Assembly: GCA_018257865.1 (NCBI GenBank)
Contig: JAEUBA010000015.1
Coordinates: forward strand, 248,001-312,000
From: Stereocaulon alpinum
Taxonomy: Eukaryota; Ascomycota; Lecanoromycetes; Lecanorales; Stereocaulaceae
DNA: 64,000 nt
Reading direction: 5' to 3'
The notes beneath the pieces are model-generated. The model did not search any database. It saw only the letters and a program-made list of their open reading frames with translations, and had not been told where the DNA came from. A program made the position numbers and the translations under genes. The first letter of the stretch is position 1, and every line of letters begins with the position of its first letter. Below are positions 23,827 to 36,147 of this stretch, one piece after another.

Positions 23827-25001
23827 ATGGTCCTCCACAACCCCAACAATTGGCACTGGGTAAATAAAGATGTGAGAGAATGGGCGAGGGAATACTTAGA
23901 GAAGAGCCTCGTGGGCACGTCAGCTAAGGAGGGGGATGTCTCAGTGAAAGTATCAAAGATTACAAGCTTGGACGGAGATTGCGACGTGAGCCAGCGGAAG
24001 GGCAAGGTCATTACGCTATTCGATCTTAGGCTCGACATGGAATACGAAGGTGAATGGGAATCACACACTGAACTTGGGTGCAGGGACTAACGTGCAGCAG
24101 GCGAGACTAAAGAAGCCGAGGACGTCAGTGGAAGTATCAAGGTGCCGGAGGTAGCGCACGATACAGAGGAAGATGAGTACGTTGTACGTTCCCTTTCTCT
24201 TCCCCTCAACTATTCTCTTCTCTCCACTGACACTTCCCGTTCTCTAGTTCGATATAGACATCTTTCAGGACGAATCGAATAAACACCCAGTCAAAGATCT
24301 TGTCCGCTCGAAGATTGTTCCACAGCTTCGAACCAAGCTTGCAAAATTAGGCCCCTCCCTCATCGCCGAGCATGGCAAAGACCTACAACATGCCAGCGGC
24401 AAGCCCCCAGGGATGCAGCCTACGACTATCACATCATCCACTGCCTCAATGACAAACGCCAAACCCGACACTACCAAATCCGCTCCTAAGACGACTACCA
24501 CAAATACAGCCGGCCATCCCTCAGTGAACACAACAAGCCTCACATCTACAGAAGAATTCCGTACCACAGCAGAAGAACTCTATACCACCTTCACCGATCC
24601 CTCTCGCATCGCAGCATTCACGCGCCAACCACCCAAACTCTTCGAAGGCGCGCATGTTGGCGGGAAATTCGAACTCTTCGGTGGAAACGTTAGCGGTGAA
24701 TATGTGGAGCTTTCGAAGCCTACGAAGATCGTTCAGAAATGGCGACTTGGGCAGTGGGTGGCAGGGCATTACAGCACACTAGAGATTGTGTTCGATCAAA
24801 ACGATACGGACGCGGTCACGGTTATGAGGGTACAATGGAATGGCGTTCCAGTTGGGCAGGAGGAAGTGACGAGAAGGAACTGGGGGGAGTACTATGTCCG
24901 GAGTATCAAGCAAACCTTTGGGTAAGTGCTATTGTCTTTCCAAGCTCTGGAAGGACATGTGTGTCTAATTTTGCATCTGCAGGTTCGGTACCATCCTATA
25001 G
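23827..25001 (+). CDS. AHA1: Activator of Hsp90 ATPase
   Basis: Cytosolic co-chaperone that binds Hsp90 and stimulates its ATPase. Exons: 23,827-24,049, 24,101-24,183, 24,248-24,921, 24,983-25,001, giving 332 aa. The N-terminal domain (about 1-150) opens with NPNNWHWVNKDVREWA, the hallmark of Aha1 proteins. A Thr/Ser/Ala-rich linker (about 160-200) joins it to the C-terminal AHSA1/START-like domain, with EELYTTFTDPSRIAAFTR, EGAHVGGKFELFGGNVSGEY and QKWRLGQWVAGHYST. The 19-nt last exon gives the typical end FGFGTIL. Intron 1 ends in a tandem acceptor (CAGCAG, 24,095-24,100), so forms differing by one codon are possible. C-rich to G-rich change in the sense strand near 24,640. Confidence 0.95.
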
Positions 25002-26130
25002 AATACAGGGGAGGCCATAAGAAGTATCTAAACGCAGATGGAAAAGCACGGTGAGCTTTCTGTATTCCCTGGATGTGCATCTGTGTGTTCTACACAGACT
25101 TGCTACGGGCACCAAAAGCATACGACATAGAACGATTAGACGAATAGAAAGCAGCATTCCAGCTTTGATCTCATAACTTCCCAAAATACACGACTCACTG
25201 CGACACCACTGCCAGCACAGCGGGTCTGGTACCAGCGCAAGCATTATTGCACGATCAACAGAAGCGCCCAGCTTACTGCTGGCGTCCATTACGACCTGGC
25301 GTTGTGTTCAGGCATCGACCACATCACCTGCAACATGCCGTTCATGATCAGAAGCAATTCAGGCACGGAAGTATTCTTTGATTGACTTTGCTGTGGCAGA
25401 CGCCAACATTGGGTAACCAAAGCTCAGCGATTGGACTTGGCCTCTTCTCCCTCTATTTACACGAAACGGCTATAATCACTCTTAGCGCCAGGATCATATA
25501 CGCCACATCTCGACCGTTTTCAACGTCATTCAGCAGGCATCATGCTGCCTGGTGGCACACCCGTTGCGGATCAAGTATGTGCCTTTACTAATCTGGGCGT
25601 ACCTTCGTACCGAAACATCCTGCTGAAAATGAAACCTGTGCCACATCTGGAAATTCTTCAAGCCTTACTCTTTAGCGCCATGATTGTTTTATGTTACGAT
25701 GATATTGATCCGCCGTACTGGGTCCATGTACGCGCCATGGCAGCGGCTGGTATGTTTTATTTTACGAGGATGTCGTTAATGAGCAAATTCTTATCTATAC
25801 GTGCCGCCTACTCTACATCCTCATTAGCGCCACTGGGTGTTTTGAGTTACGAGAGTAGGTAAGGTCCACGATGCCTCTTTGTCTGTCTGTGCTGGGGAGA
25901 CTCCTATTGTTAGTACTCCTTTCCTTTCGTTTTGTTGTGAGACTAACTTGTGGTACTGCGTTGCGATCTAGATCCTGTAGGCGTTTCGCTTAGTCACAAT
26001 TCACTTCCGCGCTCGAGGATCCAAGCTACTAAGATCTAAAGACTATCTGTTGCGATTGGCTTCCTATACGTAGTACAGTTGGTGCTCGGGATTATTCCTC
26101 CACGTAGATTCGTTATGTGGTGGCGCTAAA

Positions 26131-27065
26131 GGATTCCCGTTGGGACTGTGCCGCAGCGTGCAACTCTCCGCCTTTCTGCCTGAGGATCCAAAACATCAGT
26201 CATTTAACTGATACTACAAACCTACTCGGAGTCCCCATTATAGATATGTAGTATCGCTAAAGGATTGCCGTTGAGACTGAGCCGCAACAATTCACCTATC
26301 TATATTCTCTGCCTGAGGATCCGAAACAGCCATTATCAGATGATGCGGCGCGAAGGTAGCATTGCATGTCGCAAGCTTACTCGGTCTCCCAGCTATGATT
26401 ACATGCAACAGGTGGTGGCGCAACAGGATTCCCGCTGCGTTGAGAATCCCGCCGAGAGTCACAGTCAGCTAATTGATGATCCCGCCGTGCTGAGAATCCT
26501 TCCGCCACTAGGGTTGGACAACGATTCCGCTGGGCGAATCCAACCTGATGGTTATGATACAGCTCAGGATCCTTGTGGATTAATCAATCCAGCCAATCTC
26601 TGTCATTAACGTTACATCACTGCTTGCTGAGGGGAGGATTCCGCTGAGCTGGACCCAACCTGCTGGTACCCTATTCGATATGCTTGGAATCCTTGCGGGA
26701 GATCTAATCTATGCTGTTACACTTACAACATATGGTTCGAATGAAGGATTTCGCTGAAGTGACCTATCCCATTGGTACCTCGAGTTACATATATAGAACT
26801 CTCATGATTTTCACAATCCCTCCGCCAAAGTCGATATACTATTGCTCATATATTGTCGCCTAGGCATCGACGAAGGATCCCGCTAGCTGACCCATACACG
26901 ACGACTCCTTGGCATCAATCTAATCTCTGTTGTTCACGCTCCCAATATATAGCCTCTTTCCATGATAAAGGAAGTGTTCCCGCCGATCTGAAGCAGATGC
27001 AAGGATGCCTGAGCCTCTTCCTCTTCCCTTTCAGGCCAGAACACGTGAGCATCCCGCTGATATGG
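26131..27065 (+). repeat. Diverged tandem-like repeat with a GGATTCCCGCTG core
   Basis: The core recurs at about 26,131, 26,262, 26,426, 26,521, 26,636, 26,746, 26,875 and 26,975, with a weaker copy near 27,052, each with one or a few changes. Spacing is 95-164 bp. A second core (CTGAGGATCC / GAGAATCC) recurs between copies, for example near 26,180 and 26,313. Unit boundaries are blurred, consistent with an old minisatellite or satellite fragment. Confidence 0.6.
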
Positions 27066-27138
27066 GCGCTGTGGGAAGATTGCCGTGCGTTGTTACGGAG
27101 CCTCATCCTCTTCCTCATAAGGGCAGAACACGTGAGCA
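27011..27138 (+). repeat. Two-copy 41-bp repeat containing CACGTG
   Basis: Copies at 27,011-27,051 and 27,098-27,138 both run from GAGCCTC through AGAACACGTGAGCA. CACGTG palindromes lie at 27,042-27,047, 27,129-27,134 and, just outside, 27,142-27,147. CACGTG is an E-box-type site for bHLH factors, but no gene start is close, so a regulatory role is not supported. Confidence 0.65.
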
Positions 27139-27814
27139 CGACACGTGGGCGGTTGATGATTGTTGTGATTGTTGGTTGAGGAATCTGATGTTGGAGATTT
27201 GGGTTTGGCTTTGGCTTTGGCTTTGTGGGTGTTGGAGAGCTAAGACTTTCTGGGGGGGGGGGTTTGGTTCGGACGTCATGGGGTTTTTTGCGCGAGGGGG
27301 AAGAGTGGAGTGGTCAGGCGTTCTTTTTGGTTCAGGGTTCACGTAGATTGGGATGCGTTTCATGATGACTCCGTGGGGGGAAAGGAAATGATCAATGTGG
27401 TGGTGATCATGGGGACTCTCCTGTCCCTTGGATTAATTGTGCAGGCATCTATTTGTTGGTTTATGTGAGTTGTGATTGCTGTCACGAAGACGAATCATGC
27501 GTGTTGGCGATCTATTTGTTTGACTTGCAATCATTGTCACTTGATTTGATCTGATTGATTTGATAATAACATTATCTACCCATACCCCCCTGCCATGCCA
27601 ATTACAGGCAGACCCCCTTTCCAACCCATTTCCTTGTCCATCGGCCCATGGAGATACCCGGTATCCAGCAGATATGACAATGATGATGATGATATAAAAC
27701 GCCTGTGCAATGCCGCTTGCTAGAACGCTGCAACGCTCTGTAAATGCTGATTTGACAAATGGATTGGTCGTAGCAGTTATGCTTGTGATGTGATGTGATG
27801 ATGGTGAGAGTAGA

Positions 27815-29074
27815 TCAAACCCTCACGGTAGTCCGGTAAGGTCCACCGCTCATAGCTGCGGAGTTCAAGAAGCGAGAGATGATGTTCCCGCCTACGCCTC
27901 CTACTGTTCTGGCTTTCTTTGATGGTTTCTCTTCTTGCCCGTAGCTCAGTTGGTGGTTTCCTAGCATGGGCCGTAGCTTGTACATGTGGTCTCCGTAATA
28001 GCCATCGTCTTTTCCAATGGTAGGCATGTAGCTGTCGCCGTTGTAGGAGGAAACGGTGGACGCGGGTGTGCCGTGGGTAAGGGGTGGTGAGGATGAGCTG
28101 GAGCGGGAGGAGACGCTGTAGTTGTCGTGGGCCGTGCCAGGGCGAGAGAGCTCTGGGACGTTGTCTGCAGCGGGAGGGGAGATGGAGCGAGGTTGACGCA
28201 TTGGGCGGCGAGTGGAGCGGGATGAAAGATCGGTTGAGGAGGAGTTCTTTGTGGAGAAGCGTTCCAGATCGGAGAGGTAGGCGGAGGATGAATAGGTTGC
28301 TGGGGATGCGTAGACGCCTACACTTGGTGGAGGAGTAGGAAGACAGGTTGTGGAAGCGTATGGACGAGCTGGCTGGGGTTTGCTGTAGTAGGCTCGTTGT
28401 TGAACGAGTACTTCATGTTCCCGAGCGGTTCTCTGTCGCTTGAGTTCGACCTGCTCTTGTTGGAGGCGGATAGGAGCAAGGAATGGCTCGAAGTGGTTGA
28501 GTAAGTCGTCATTGCTTATTCCCAATTCCCAGTCTAAGAGAAACAGAAGTTGCTTTTCCATTAGATTAACTTCTGTGATGGAGAAGCCGAAACCCTCGTA
28601 ACCTCGCACAGACGAGTAGCGGGCCCAATGTTTGTTCTTTGGCGAGCTGTCATTCAGGTACTTGGCTGCGAGGATCAGGGAAGCAAGGAAGATACGGTGC
28701 ACAGTGCACCGCATGCCCTTGGCAACTGGGGGTAGCTTCTGTTGCAGCCTCGACAAGTAGACCAGTGAGCTCATAAGAGTCGGGACCTGGACACGAGACT
28801 TGTCCACAAGAGACTGAATGAACTCCTCCAGAGAAGGAAGACTGGGTTGAAGTGGTGACCTCTCTTCTGCATCATATGGTGGTGTTGCAGGGGGAGTTGG
28901 GGGCAGGTTCTTGTCTGTTTGTGGAAGTCGCTGCTCGCATCGAATTACGGCCCTAGCTTGCTGTGCAAGGTAAGAAACCATAGTAGAAGACACTGGGAGC
29001 ATAACGAAATGGTCCAGTGCCATCTGTTTCTGTGTTGATGTCGCCATGATGGTAACGGCGTGTTTCAAAGGCAA
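27815..29074 (-). CDS. Pho85-type (PCL-like) cyclin
   Basis: Cyclin expected to bind and direct a Pho85-family cyclin-dependent kinase, with roles in morphogenesis or cell-cycle entry. Intronless, 419 aa from ATG at 29,074 (a second Met at codon 10 is possible). The cyclin box lies at about residues 80-190: VQVPTLMSSLVYLSRLQQKL, then HRIFLASLILAAKYLNDSSP, KNKHWARYSSV, and FSITEVNLMEKQLLFLLDWE. This layout (YL.RL, KY.ND.S..N..WA, E.N.ME...L..LDW) is that of PCL1/2-type cyclins and PclA. The C-terminal half is Ser/Pro/Arg-rich, with many SP/TP sites that could be phosphorylated. Upstream lies a very long region without other genes. Confidence 0.9.
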   Translation of the reverse strand: MPLKHAVTIMATSTQKQMALDHFVMLPVSSTMVSYLAQQARAVIRCEQRLPQTDKNLPPTPPATPPYDAEERSPLQPSLPSLEEFIQSLVDKSRVQVPTLMSSLVYLSRLQQKLPPVAKGMRCTVHRIFLASLILAAKYLNDSSPKNKHWARYSSVRGYEGFGFSITEVNLMEKQLLFLLDWELGISNDDLLNHFEPFLAPIRLQQEQVELKRQRTAREHEVLVQQRAYYSKPQPARPYASTTCLPTPPPSVGVYASPATYSSSAYLSDLERFSTKNSSSTDLSSRSTRRPMRQPRSISPPAADNVPELSRPGTAHDNYSVSSRSSSSSPPLTHGTPASTVSSYNGDSYMPTIGKDDGYYGDHMYKLRPMLGNHQLSYGQEEKPSKKARTVGGVGGNIISRFLNSAAMSGGPYRTTVRV

Positions 29075-32000
29075 TGGTTAAGCAAAGCAGGGAGTTATCA
29101 ACCAAATATATCCTCAAGACCACGCCCAATTGAGGCGTAACGTTGCAGGATCAAGTTAGTGTTGGTGCTTAAGCGTTTATAATGTATCCCTGTAAGATAA
29201 TAGTCGTATAAAGATGATCTGGGGAAAGCCGGATCCGAGGAAGGGTTAGGGTTGGTTGCCGGTTGTGGATTAACAATTATCGATGATCGGTCTGGGGGCC
29301 ACAATTGTACCGAAAGCAGCAAACAGTTCGTAAAGAATGTAGCGAAGCGTCGTCGATCGCTGGGGTATCACTTGGAATGTAGAAAGTGCCGAGGCAACGG
29401 ACAATAGAATAATGAAAGTTGTGAACTTGGAGTCGTTAGGCTGATTAGTTGTCTCTGAAAATCCTCCGACCGGCGGAAGAATGTCTCGTGTGATAGCGGT
29501 TTCGTAATGGGCTTAAAGCGTCAAGCTCTCGGAGCGTAGAGGAATGTTGATTGTTATGAGATTGAATGATCCTAGAGCGGTTGGGGCTGGCCGCAGTGGG
29601 GGCTGGCTTTCCGCCTTGCGCAGGAGACAATAGGGATTATTGTGGGTTGGAATTTAGATTTAGGGTTGGTGTTGGTGCAGGGGTTAGGGTTGGATGTCGG
29701 AGTCGGAGCCTCGGGCTGTGCCTGACAGTGCGACAGGGACTGATGCGCAGGGGCCAATTCTTCTAAGCGGCAACTTAGCGCTGGTTGGTCCCGATGGTAA
29801 CACCAATGAGGCCAATTGAGCAAGTCTTGTGGGAACACGATCTGGCTGTGCTAATTCCTGTAAGATGGGCTGGCAGGCTGGCTGCGGGGCTGTCGTCGCG
29901 ATACAAGTCTTGAGTGCTTCGCCGAAAGTGTGCCTGTCCAATGTATCCCTCAAACCAGTGAGGCTGGACTAAACTGCTAATGAACGAGCCGAAAGAAAAA
30001 GGAGGAGTAGTGATGGTGAGATTGACAAGAGTCGACTTGCCCGGTTGATGTTTCGAAGTGCAGGTCTGGCGGAGGGAAGGGTCCTTTATGAAGGAGGGAC
30101 AAGATGAGGATCTGCTAATGGCGTGAAGATGAAGCAAAGGGCCCCTGCCTTGCAGTATGTAATACCCCACTTAGAATGTATGAAGAGTAAAACGATTGCG
30201 AGATGTGAGTGGTTGAAAAGAGAATATAATAATAACGGGCCTCTGTATCGTCTGCCCCTTCCCAGCGGGTGGCTAGGTTGGACGAATTCCAATTCCAGGA
30301 GCAGTTGTTTCTGCTGATGAGTTGTCTGCTCCTAAGATTTGAAACAAGGGGTCGCCGGTAGGTTGAATGCGGTTTGATTGGATGACCGTTGTTCGAACTG
30401 GGCGGGAGCGAATGCTGGTCGATGCTTGGCTTGCGTCCATTAGCGCCAGACCCTGCAATGAGACAACAAATCAAAGACAAGCATACCCAAGGAAAGACGG
30501 GGTTCCTGTTAATGATTGATGACCCGACCTTCACCTTCCGTTTCAAGTTTCAAACCACCATTCGACGTTTCAAACGCGGCCAATAAAGCCACAGATGACT
30601 GCCTTGATGAAGCGGTCAATCTTGAAGCAGCCCAAAAGTAGGCGTGCGGCGAGGATCCTGGGGATGGCGCCCGAGTGGCTCGACAATTATATGTCACTGC
30701 ACCCTCGATTGGCTGTGTAAGGAGGTGGATGAGACGCGTTCCACAGGCCTTATGTATGTACTTAGATACGGTAATAGCCAAGATTCCTAGACGGTGGTCG
30801 AAGGGTTTGTCGCTAGAGGGATGGTTGGCTATGAATGTGGAGTATCCTTTAAGGTATGGAGATCATTTGGGATCTAGAGCCTGGAGTTGCAACTTGCAAG
30901 GAGTCAAAGCTTTGAAGCGCTGTTGGGAGTGGAATGCCTTCCTTATACCATTGTTCCGAATGTCATATGAAATCGCCATGTGAACAGGGACGAATGGACA
31001 CCCGAGGAATCAAGATATTAGACGAACTATGCACCATCGTAGTGGCTGCCATGTTGGGCATGATCCGTAGCAAGCAGCTGAGCAGATCCAGTGGTTGGAC
31101 ATTCTATTCGGTGCCCGGTGATCACCCGGTAGAAATTCGTACCCCTCGAACAATCTCGACTCCCGCCATTCAGCTGCCCAGCACGTCCATCTGGCTCTTG
31201 CGTTGACTTTGATAGCGTATGGGCGGTGGCTAGACTTGCGCTTCTCACACACTCACTGCTGGCTGAGCCAGCTTAAGCTTACAAAACATCCCGAGGCTCA
31301 GCTCCAGATGGCAGGTGGACAAATGAAGAAATTCGTCTGGACTCTGTGACTGGATCAAGCGGTTTGGCTTGGCGTTGATCTACTGTAGAACTATACAACT
31401 AGCCACATGTGGCGGTGTTTACCCCGCCGAGCACGCCAGCCGAGGATCTTTTCTGTTGTCACTGCACCTTCCTCTTTGGTAATAGTTCATACGAAGTCTT
31501 GAGTCTTGACTTACCCTTTGGAGATCTGTTATCCTTTTGGACCAAGTCATTTCGACACCGGATATATTATTAAATATTTGATATGACGATCTTGATTGCT
31601 TGATTATGTCTACGTATGCAAGCTATACTGAGCCACGATTGCGCAAAGACCCGCCGCCGGCTAATCGCGGATCACCCATCAAGGGGATTCAGCCCCTTTA
31701 AGCAGCGCAACGCAACATGCGATGATCCTGGAAATCTGCACCAAGCAACAGAAGCAACACCGCGGCCATCGTTAGCAGCCGCCGCAGGAGGATGTCCGAT
31801 ACGAGTCTCCTCGACTTTAGTCGCATCATCTGGCACACATCTGCAAGCTGTCCGAGGTTCTCAAAAGAATTCAAAAGAATGCTCCGCCAAACGGACGGAA
31901 CGATGTCATCATACGCGCACCAACAGCTGCCCTATGGCTGAGACTGAGAAGCTGTCATCTGTCCCAATTTAGATATTGCTCCATGCATGGGCCCCCTTAG

Positions 32001-34986
32001 GCGGCTCGGAAGCGCTGATCGTAACGCCAAGACGGTTTCGTCACGGCACGGAGCTTCAGGTTGGGTTGCAGGTCTCTCGAATATCAGCTATCAGTTCATC
32101 ATGTAATCTTGTCCTCTCCGATAACGCACGTATGGTCCGCATGAATCTTCCTCATCCTCGTCAAGGCTTACACGCTCTTCAATGATGAGTGGCCCGGAAA
32201 TACGACGGTAAGATATTCCTGACTCCAGCGGTAACCCAAACACCAGGTATGTAATGCACAGCTTCAGTCCTTTTGGCGTCCAAAAATATCCGTCTACATG
32301 CCTATCGAGAACTGATCTACTTACTTTGCATTACTTTTTGCTTGCAATTGCTTTAGAGATCTGTGTCAAGTAATGACTGACCAGAATGTTGTGCAAACAA
32401 TCGTACGGCGCCATAGAAATCATGAAAGCTGACGGGCCGATTTTCGCTGTTTAATAAGCTTCATGGCTTGGTGGACACGAGGTTCCGGACGAATCTCGCC
32501 TCCTTTATATCGAACTTTGGCTTACACAATCCGAGCTAGAACCTCAGCTGAGCCATGTTGGCTTGGCAAACCTTGAGCGTTACAAATAACAATAAGGACT
32601 AGGAAGCAAATGGATGTAACAGCAGCCATTGTCAGCCACTCGGGAGACGATTCTGGTTTGCCTAGATGGCGAGCGTTAGTCCATTTCAATAGTGCGACTG
32701 TTGGCCCCCCGAGCCTAGACGGTGGAGATACCTCCGCGCGATGCTTGTCTCTAGACAATCGAAGACAGTCAAACGTCTACATCCATAATCCCGAAACCTT
32801 CGGATTCCAACGTATACGCTCGTCACAAGTCATTGACTACCGCATGGTGAAACAGCTTTAAGTGCGCAGACTTGGCTTCCACAATGTCGCTGTTGCCCCA
32901 AAGATTTAGAATGTTGAAGAAGCAACTAGCCATGAACACCGCGCAGCACTTCTCCAACCCCCTCCAACTCGGCGACTCCGACTTCCTTTTCAACCTGCTA
33001 CACTGCCCATGCTTCCGAAGGCTCCATGACCAAGACGGTCACTGCAAGCATCGGCGACTGCCCATAACCTTTACCCACACGGCACTTCAGCTACTGATCA
33101 CGAACCTGCTTGTCCCAGCTATTCTCACTTAAAATTACCACGATCCAGTTGGCAAAAATCTTTGCTATATGCACTCAACAAGCACCTACACATTTTCCCG
33201 CTCCTCCGTTGCGGTCCCCACCCTCTTCCCTTCCTTCTAGGTCGACTTGTGGGCCCCTAATAAGTATCGAAAGAATACCATAACATCCTTAACACATCCA
33301 CGCCACCTCGTCGCCCACCCGCATATCCATCTGATATTGACAATCCACCTAGCCGCCGTAGACACTGTACCCGCGGTCATCACAGCGTGGTGATGAGGCG
33401 CTTTACCTATTCGAGGTTTCTTTTCTTGCATTTCGAACATCGTGCTAGACCTCACCTCATACCAGACTCTGGCTTCCGAGTTTTTCGGGCTTTTTCCAAG
33501 CAGCTAGAATTTGGCGGATAGGTGTCATTTTTATTGGTGCCCACATGCAACGGCAGGACAAGCTCTTCTAAGACATGAGGTGCGTAGCAAGCACCAGACC
33601 TTATCATGGCATCAGATGGTAGGTTTAAGCTGCAAGTGGCTTTCAGTGGAGCTCAAGATACGAGTGTGTCTCACACAATCAAGTAGCGGTCGGCGATAGG
33701 AAGCCTACTGTGACCGATAATCCACAACTCGGTCCTTATGCCACTTCAAAATGCAAATAGCTGGAGCTCTGGTTAGGTAAGGTACACGTCAGGGCTATGC
33801 GGGGTTTGCGCTCACTGCACCCGGACTAATACTGCAGCGCATGTTGACAATGTTATCAAATCTCGAACATCGAAAGTTGTATCTACTTTACCAACAGTAC
33901 AAGCCCAATATCTACAATACAAAACTGTTAGCTTGCTGCTGTAGTATTATAAAGCTCGTTAGGCACTTTCTAACGCCGCTTAGAGTGGTTGGATCTTGGA
34001 GGGTCGTTTACTCATCAAGGGCAGAAGAATATACAGGATTACGCCCGGCCTTAGAGCCAGCCCATGAATTCGAACCTAAAAGGTACCCTAGATGGGGTCC
34101 CTAAAGCTATTCTAGGGGTAAGCTTCAGGGGCAGGGCATAGTTCCGCGCGCGAACTCGAACTTCAAGATATACCAGACTTTCGCTGTCGATTGTTCAATA
34201 GCACTTTATTCGATGATCATGAATTAAGCATCCTTAGAGAGCGCTTGATAAGCTCTACCAAATGTGCTTAATTAAACGCGGATTAGTATCATAGATACAA
34301 GGGTAAATGGGGTGGTCACGTTTCCAACGGAATTGACAATACCTATGCGCTGCCGTAACTGGGCCGATGGAACTAGATAGTGCTGTATACCTCATTCCAG
34401 GTGTCATTGGCGCCCAAATGATGGGGAACCTCCGGGCGGCTCCGGGGCACGCGTTCGGGGCGCCTTGAACGTCTACTGTAGGTATGATGTCCCTGACAAG
34501 GTACCCTGCCTAAAGAAGCGTTCCTACACCCGGCATTTTTCGGCCCTTATACGTCCTTCGTGATGATTACCGATCGAGTCTCGATGCTGCGGCGTAAGTT
34601 GGCGTTAGAGGGAGCAAACTGGATTTGAAACCCAGCATGAGGACAGCCTAGATTCCAGCAATGCCAGAAGCGACTGATTCATGCAGAAAATGGCATTTCT
34701 GTAATTGATCACTCACAACGGGCTTCGTACACATGACTTTATTCTCTTTACCCACTTGGCTTTTAATCTTCTCAACGTTCTCCGAGGAACGGATCCTTCA
34801 AAAGCTATTGCTTTTGCTATGGATCCTGGCAACTTCGCCGCCATAGCGAGAGCTTGTCATGGAGAAGAATGCATTCCCAGCAGCATAGATATAAGTGGCT
34901 TCAAGATACTGCCATGTTTCTGCGTCAAGGTCCTCCTGCGCCTCTGAACGCTTCAGCTCCGCCTTCATCCACGCTTCTGTCTGAAT
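29075..34986. other. 5.9 kb gene-poor region; long upstream region of the cyclin gene
   Basis: 29.1-30.6 kb lies upstream of the cyclin gene and may include a long 5' leader with short upstream frames. It has GGTTAGGGTTGG-type stretches near 29,250 and 29,655-29,695 that resemble telomere-type TTAGGG units but are not an array. From 30.6 to 35 kb only short frames are found, none recognised. No RIP-like composition. Confidence 0.5.
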
Positions 34987-36147
34987 CTAATAGACGGATG
35001 CCAGAGCTTTGGCTGACCGTATGTGTGGAAGAGACAGAAGTCGCTGGATAACGTCCACGATGTTTATCAAGCTTTTGCTTGCATCGTGGTCGAAGTCGCG
35101 CTTTTCCTTGTCATAGGACGCCATATCATTGATTATCGCTATATGGTCTTTGACCAATGATATGTATTTCTCCAACCGTGGATCTGCAATGACCCGCCTT
35201 GGAGCAGATGGAGAACTTAATTGCAGCAAGCACGTAGCTAATATATGCGTTAGCGCTTCCAATCCTCCACTAAGATCATGAGCCACCAACCCAGCACCGA
35301 CATTGTCATGACGAAAATCGAGATATTCCCTGAGAGTCTCAAACTTCTTTTCGGGTCGCATGCGTCGAAAGGTTCGGCTCATAGCCTCGACAACTCCATG
35401 GCCGGCGTTGCCGAGAGGCAAGTCAGCGTTTTGAAAGCCTCGGACCATAGAATCAATGTGGTTCTGAAGATCACTATCCAAGGCTGCTTCGCCACTCAAT
35501 CGCTTGACAATGTCTTGTAGGGAAGGTTGCGACTGGAGTTTGAGATTTAACCACTCAGACGACAAATGTCTTACTTATAGCCTGCCCACTTACATCGCCA
35601 TCTGAGGTCTCTTCTCCTTTATCTGCAACCTGGCATCAGCTATCGCTACGTGGTCTTTTAGCGAGTTTGAGAACGTGCCGTCAAACAAGAACATCATCAC
35701 CATTGAAGAGGCTAGGAGCTTTGTTCTCTCTTCACTGGCAAACGGGTACATATACGTGCTTGCCTTCCAGAATCGATGCTCAAGTCCAGGACGCAATTCC
35801 ACTTGCGCTAATCTTGCCAGGGTGGTTCCGTTACCAATCACGAAATCGGTCGCTGATGAATCGGCTGCGAGCAAACGAAGCGACTCCGTGGACGACTCGA
35901 GGCCAGATCTCCAGAACCTACTCCTGTACGTCTCACCAAGACTACAGCGATACGGAAGGTGTGATGCTCGAGGACGTAATCTGATCGCAAAAGACTTGGG
36001 AGCATTCGCCGCTATAAGTCTTGGGAGGAGTTTATCATTTGGGACAGCAACATAGGTGGGTGCGTTTGGGACTGGGTCGTGAGCACACTCGACGGGTGAG
36101 ACATATTGCGGGTATGAAACCCTGTTGCTCGGAGGGTTCTGATTCCA
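34987..36147 (-). pseudogene. Class I terpene synthase remnant
   Basis: Minus strand. One frame runs from 36,147 through 35,593 without a usable ATG, so the first exon is missing or unidentified. It includes RPGLEHRFWKASTYMYPFAS and SSMVMMFLFDG. The same frame resumes after two TAA codons (35,592-35,590 and 35,577-35,575) and ends at 34,987. The C-terminal half carries NDMASYDKE, a perfect fit to the Mg2+-binding NSE motif (N/D)Dxx(S/T)xxxE, near 35,130. The usual aspartate-rich motif after FLF is reduced to FDGTFSN. The GTAAGT at the first stop could start an intron, but the only frame-keeping acceptor leaves 24 nt, too short. It is thus probably inactive, or differently spliced. Trichodiene/longiborneol-synthase-like enzymes are the likely relatives. 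Confidence 0.6.

Larger units (their letters stand above)
25002..27814. other. 2.8 kb gene-free region with decayed repeats
   Basis: No gene is recognised. It is the 3' flank of AHA1 and of the cyclin gene, convergent across a long gap. It holds a degenerate repeat (26.1-27.1 kb), a two-copy repeat with CACGTG sites, TTTGGC repeats near 27,205-27,225 and a G10 run near 27,252. Confidence 0.6.

Noticed and set aside
23537..23827. Minus-strand frame between the carboxypeptidase gene and AHA1
   Set aside because: Short, no start context or family resemblance, and overlaps the likely AHA1 promoter.
25542..25862. 106-codon frame downstream of AHA1
   Set aside because: Hydrophobic by chance composition, with no recognised motif and no splice partners.
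29240..29700. TTAGGG-like stretches suggesting an interstitial telomere
   Set aside because: Only isolated GGTTAGGGTTGG pieces, not a tandem array, in a G-rich region upstream of the cyclin gene.
34705..34947. 80-codon plus-strand frame next to the terpene synthase remnant
   Set aside because: No recognisable family and no support from neighbouring exons.
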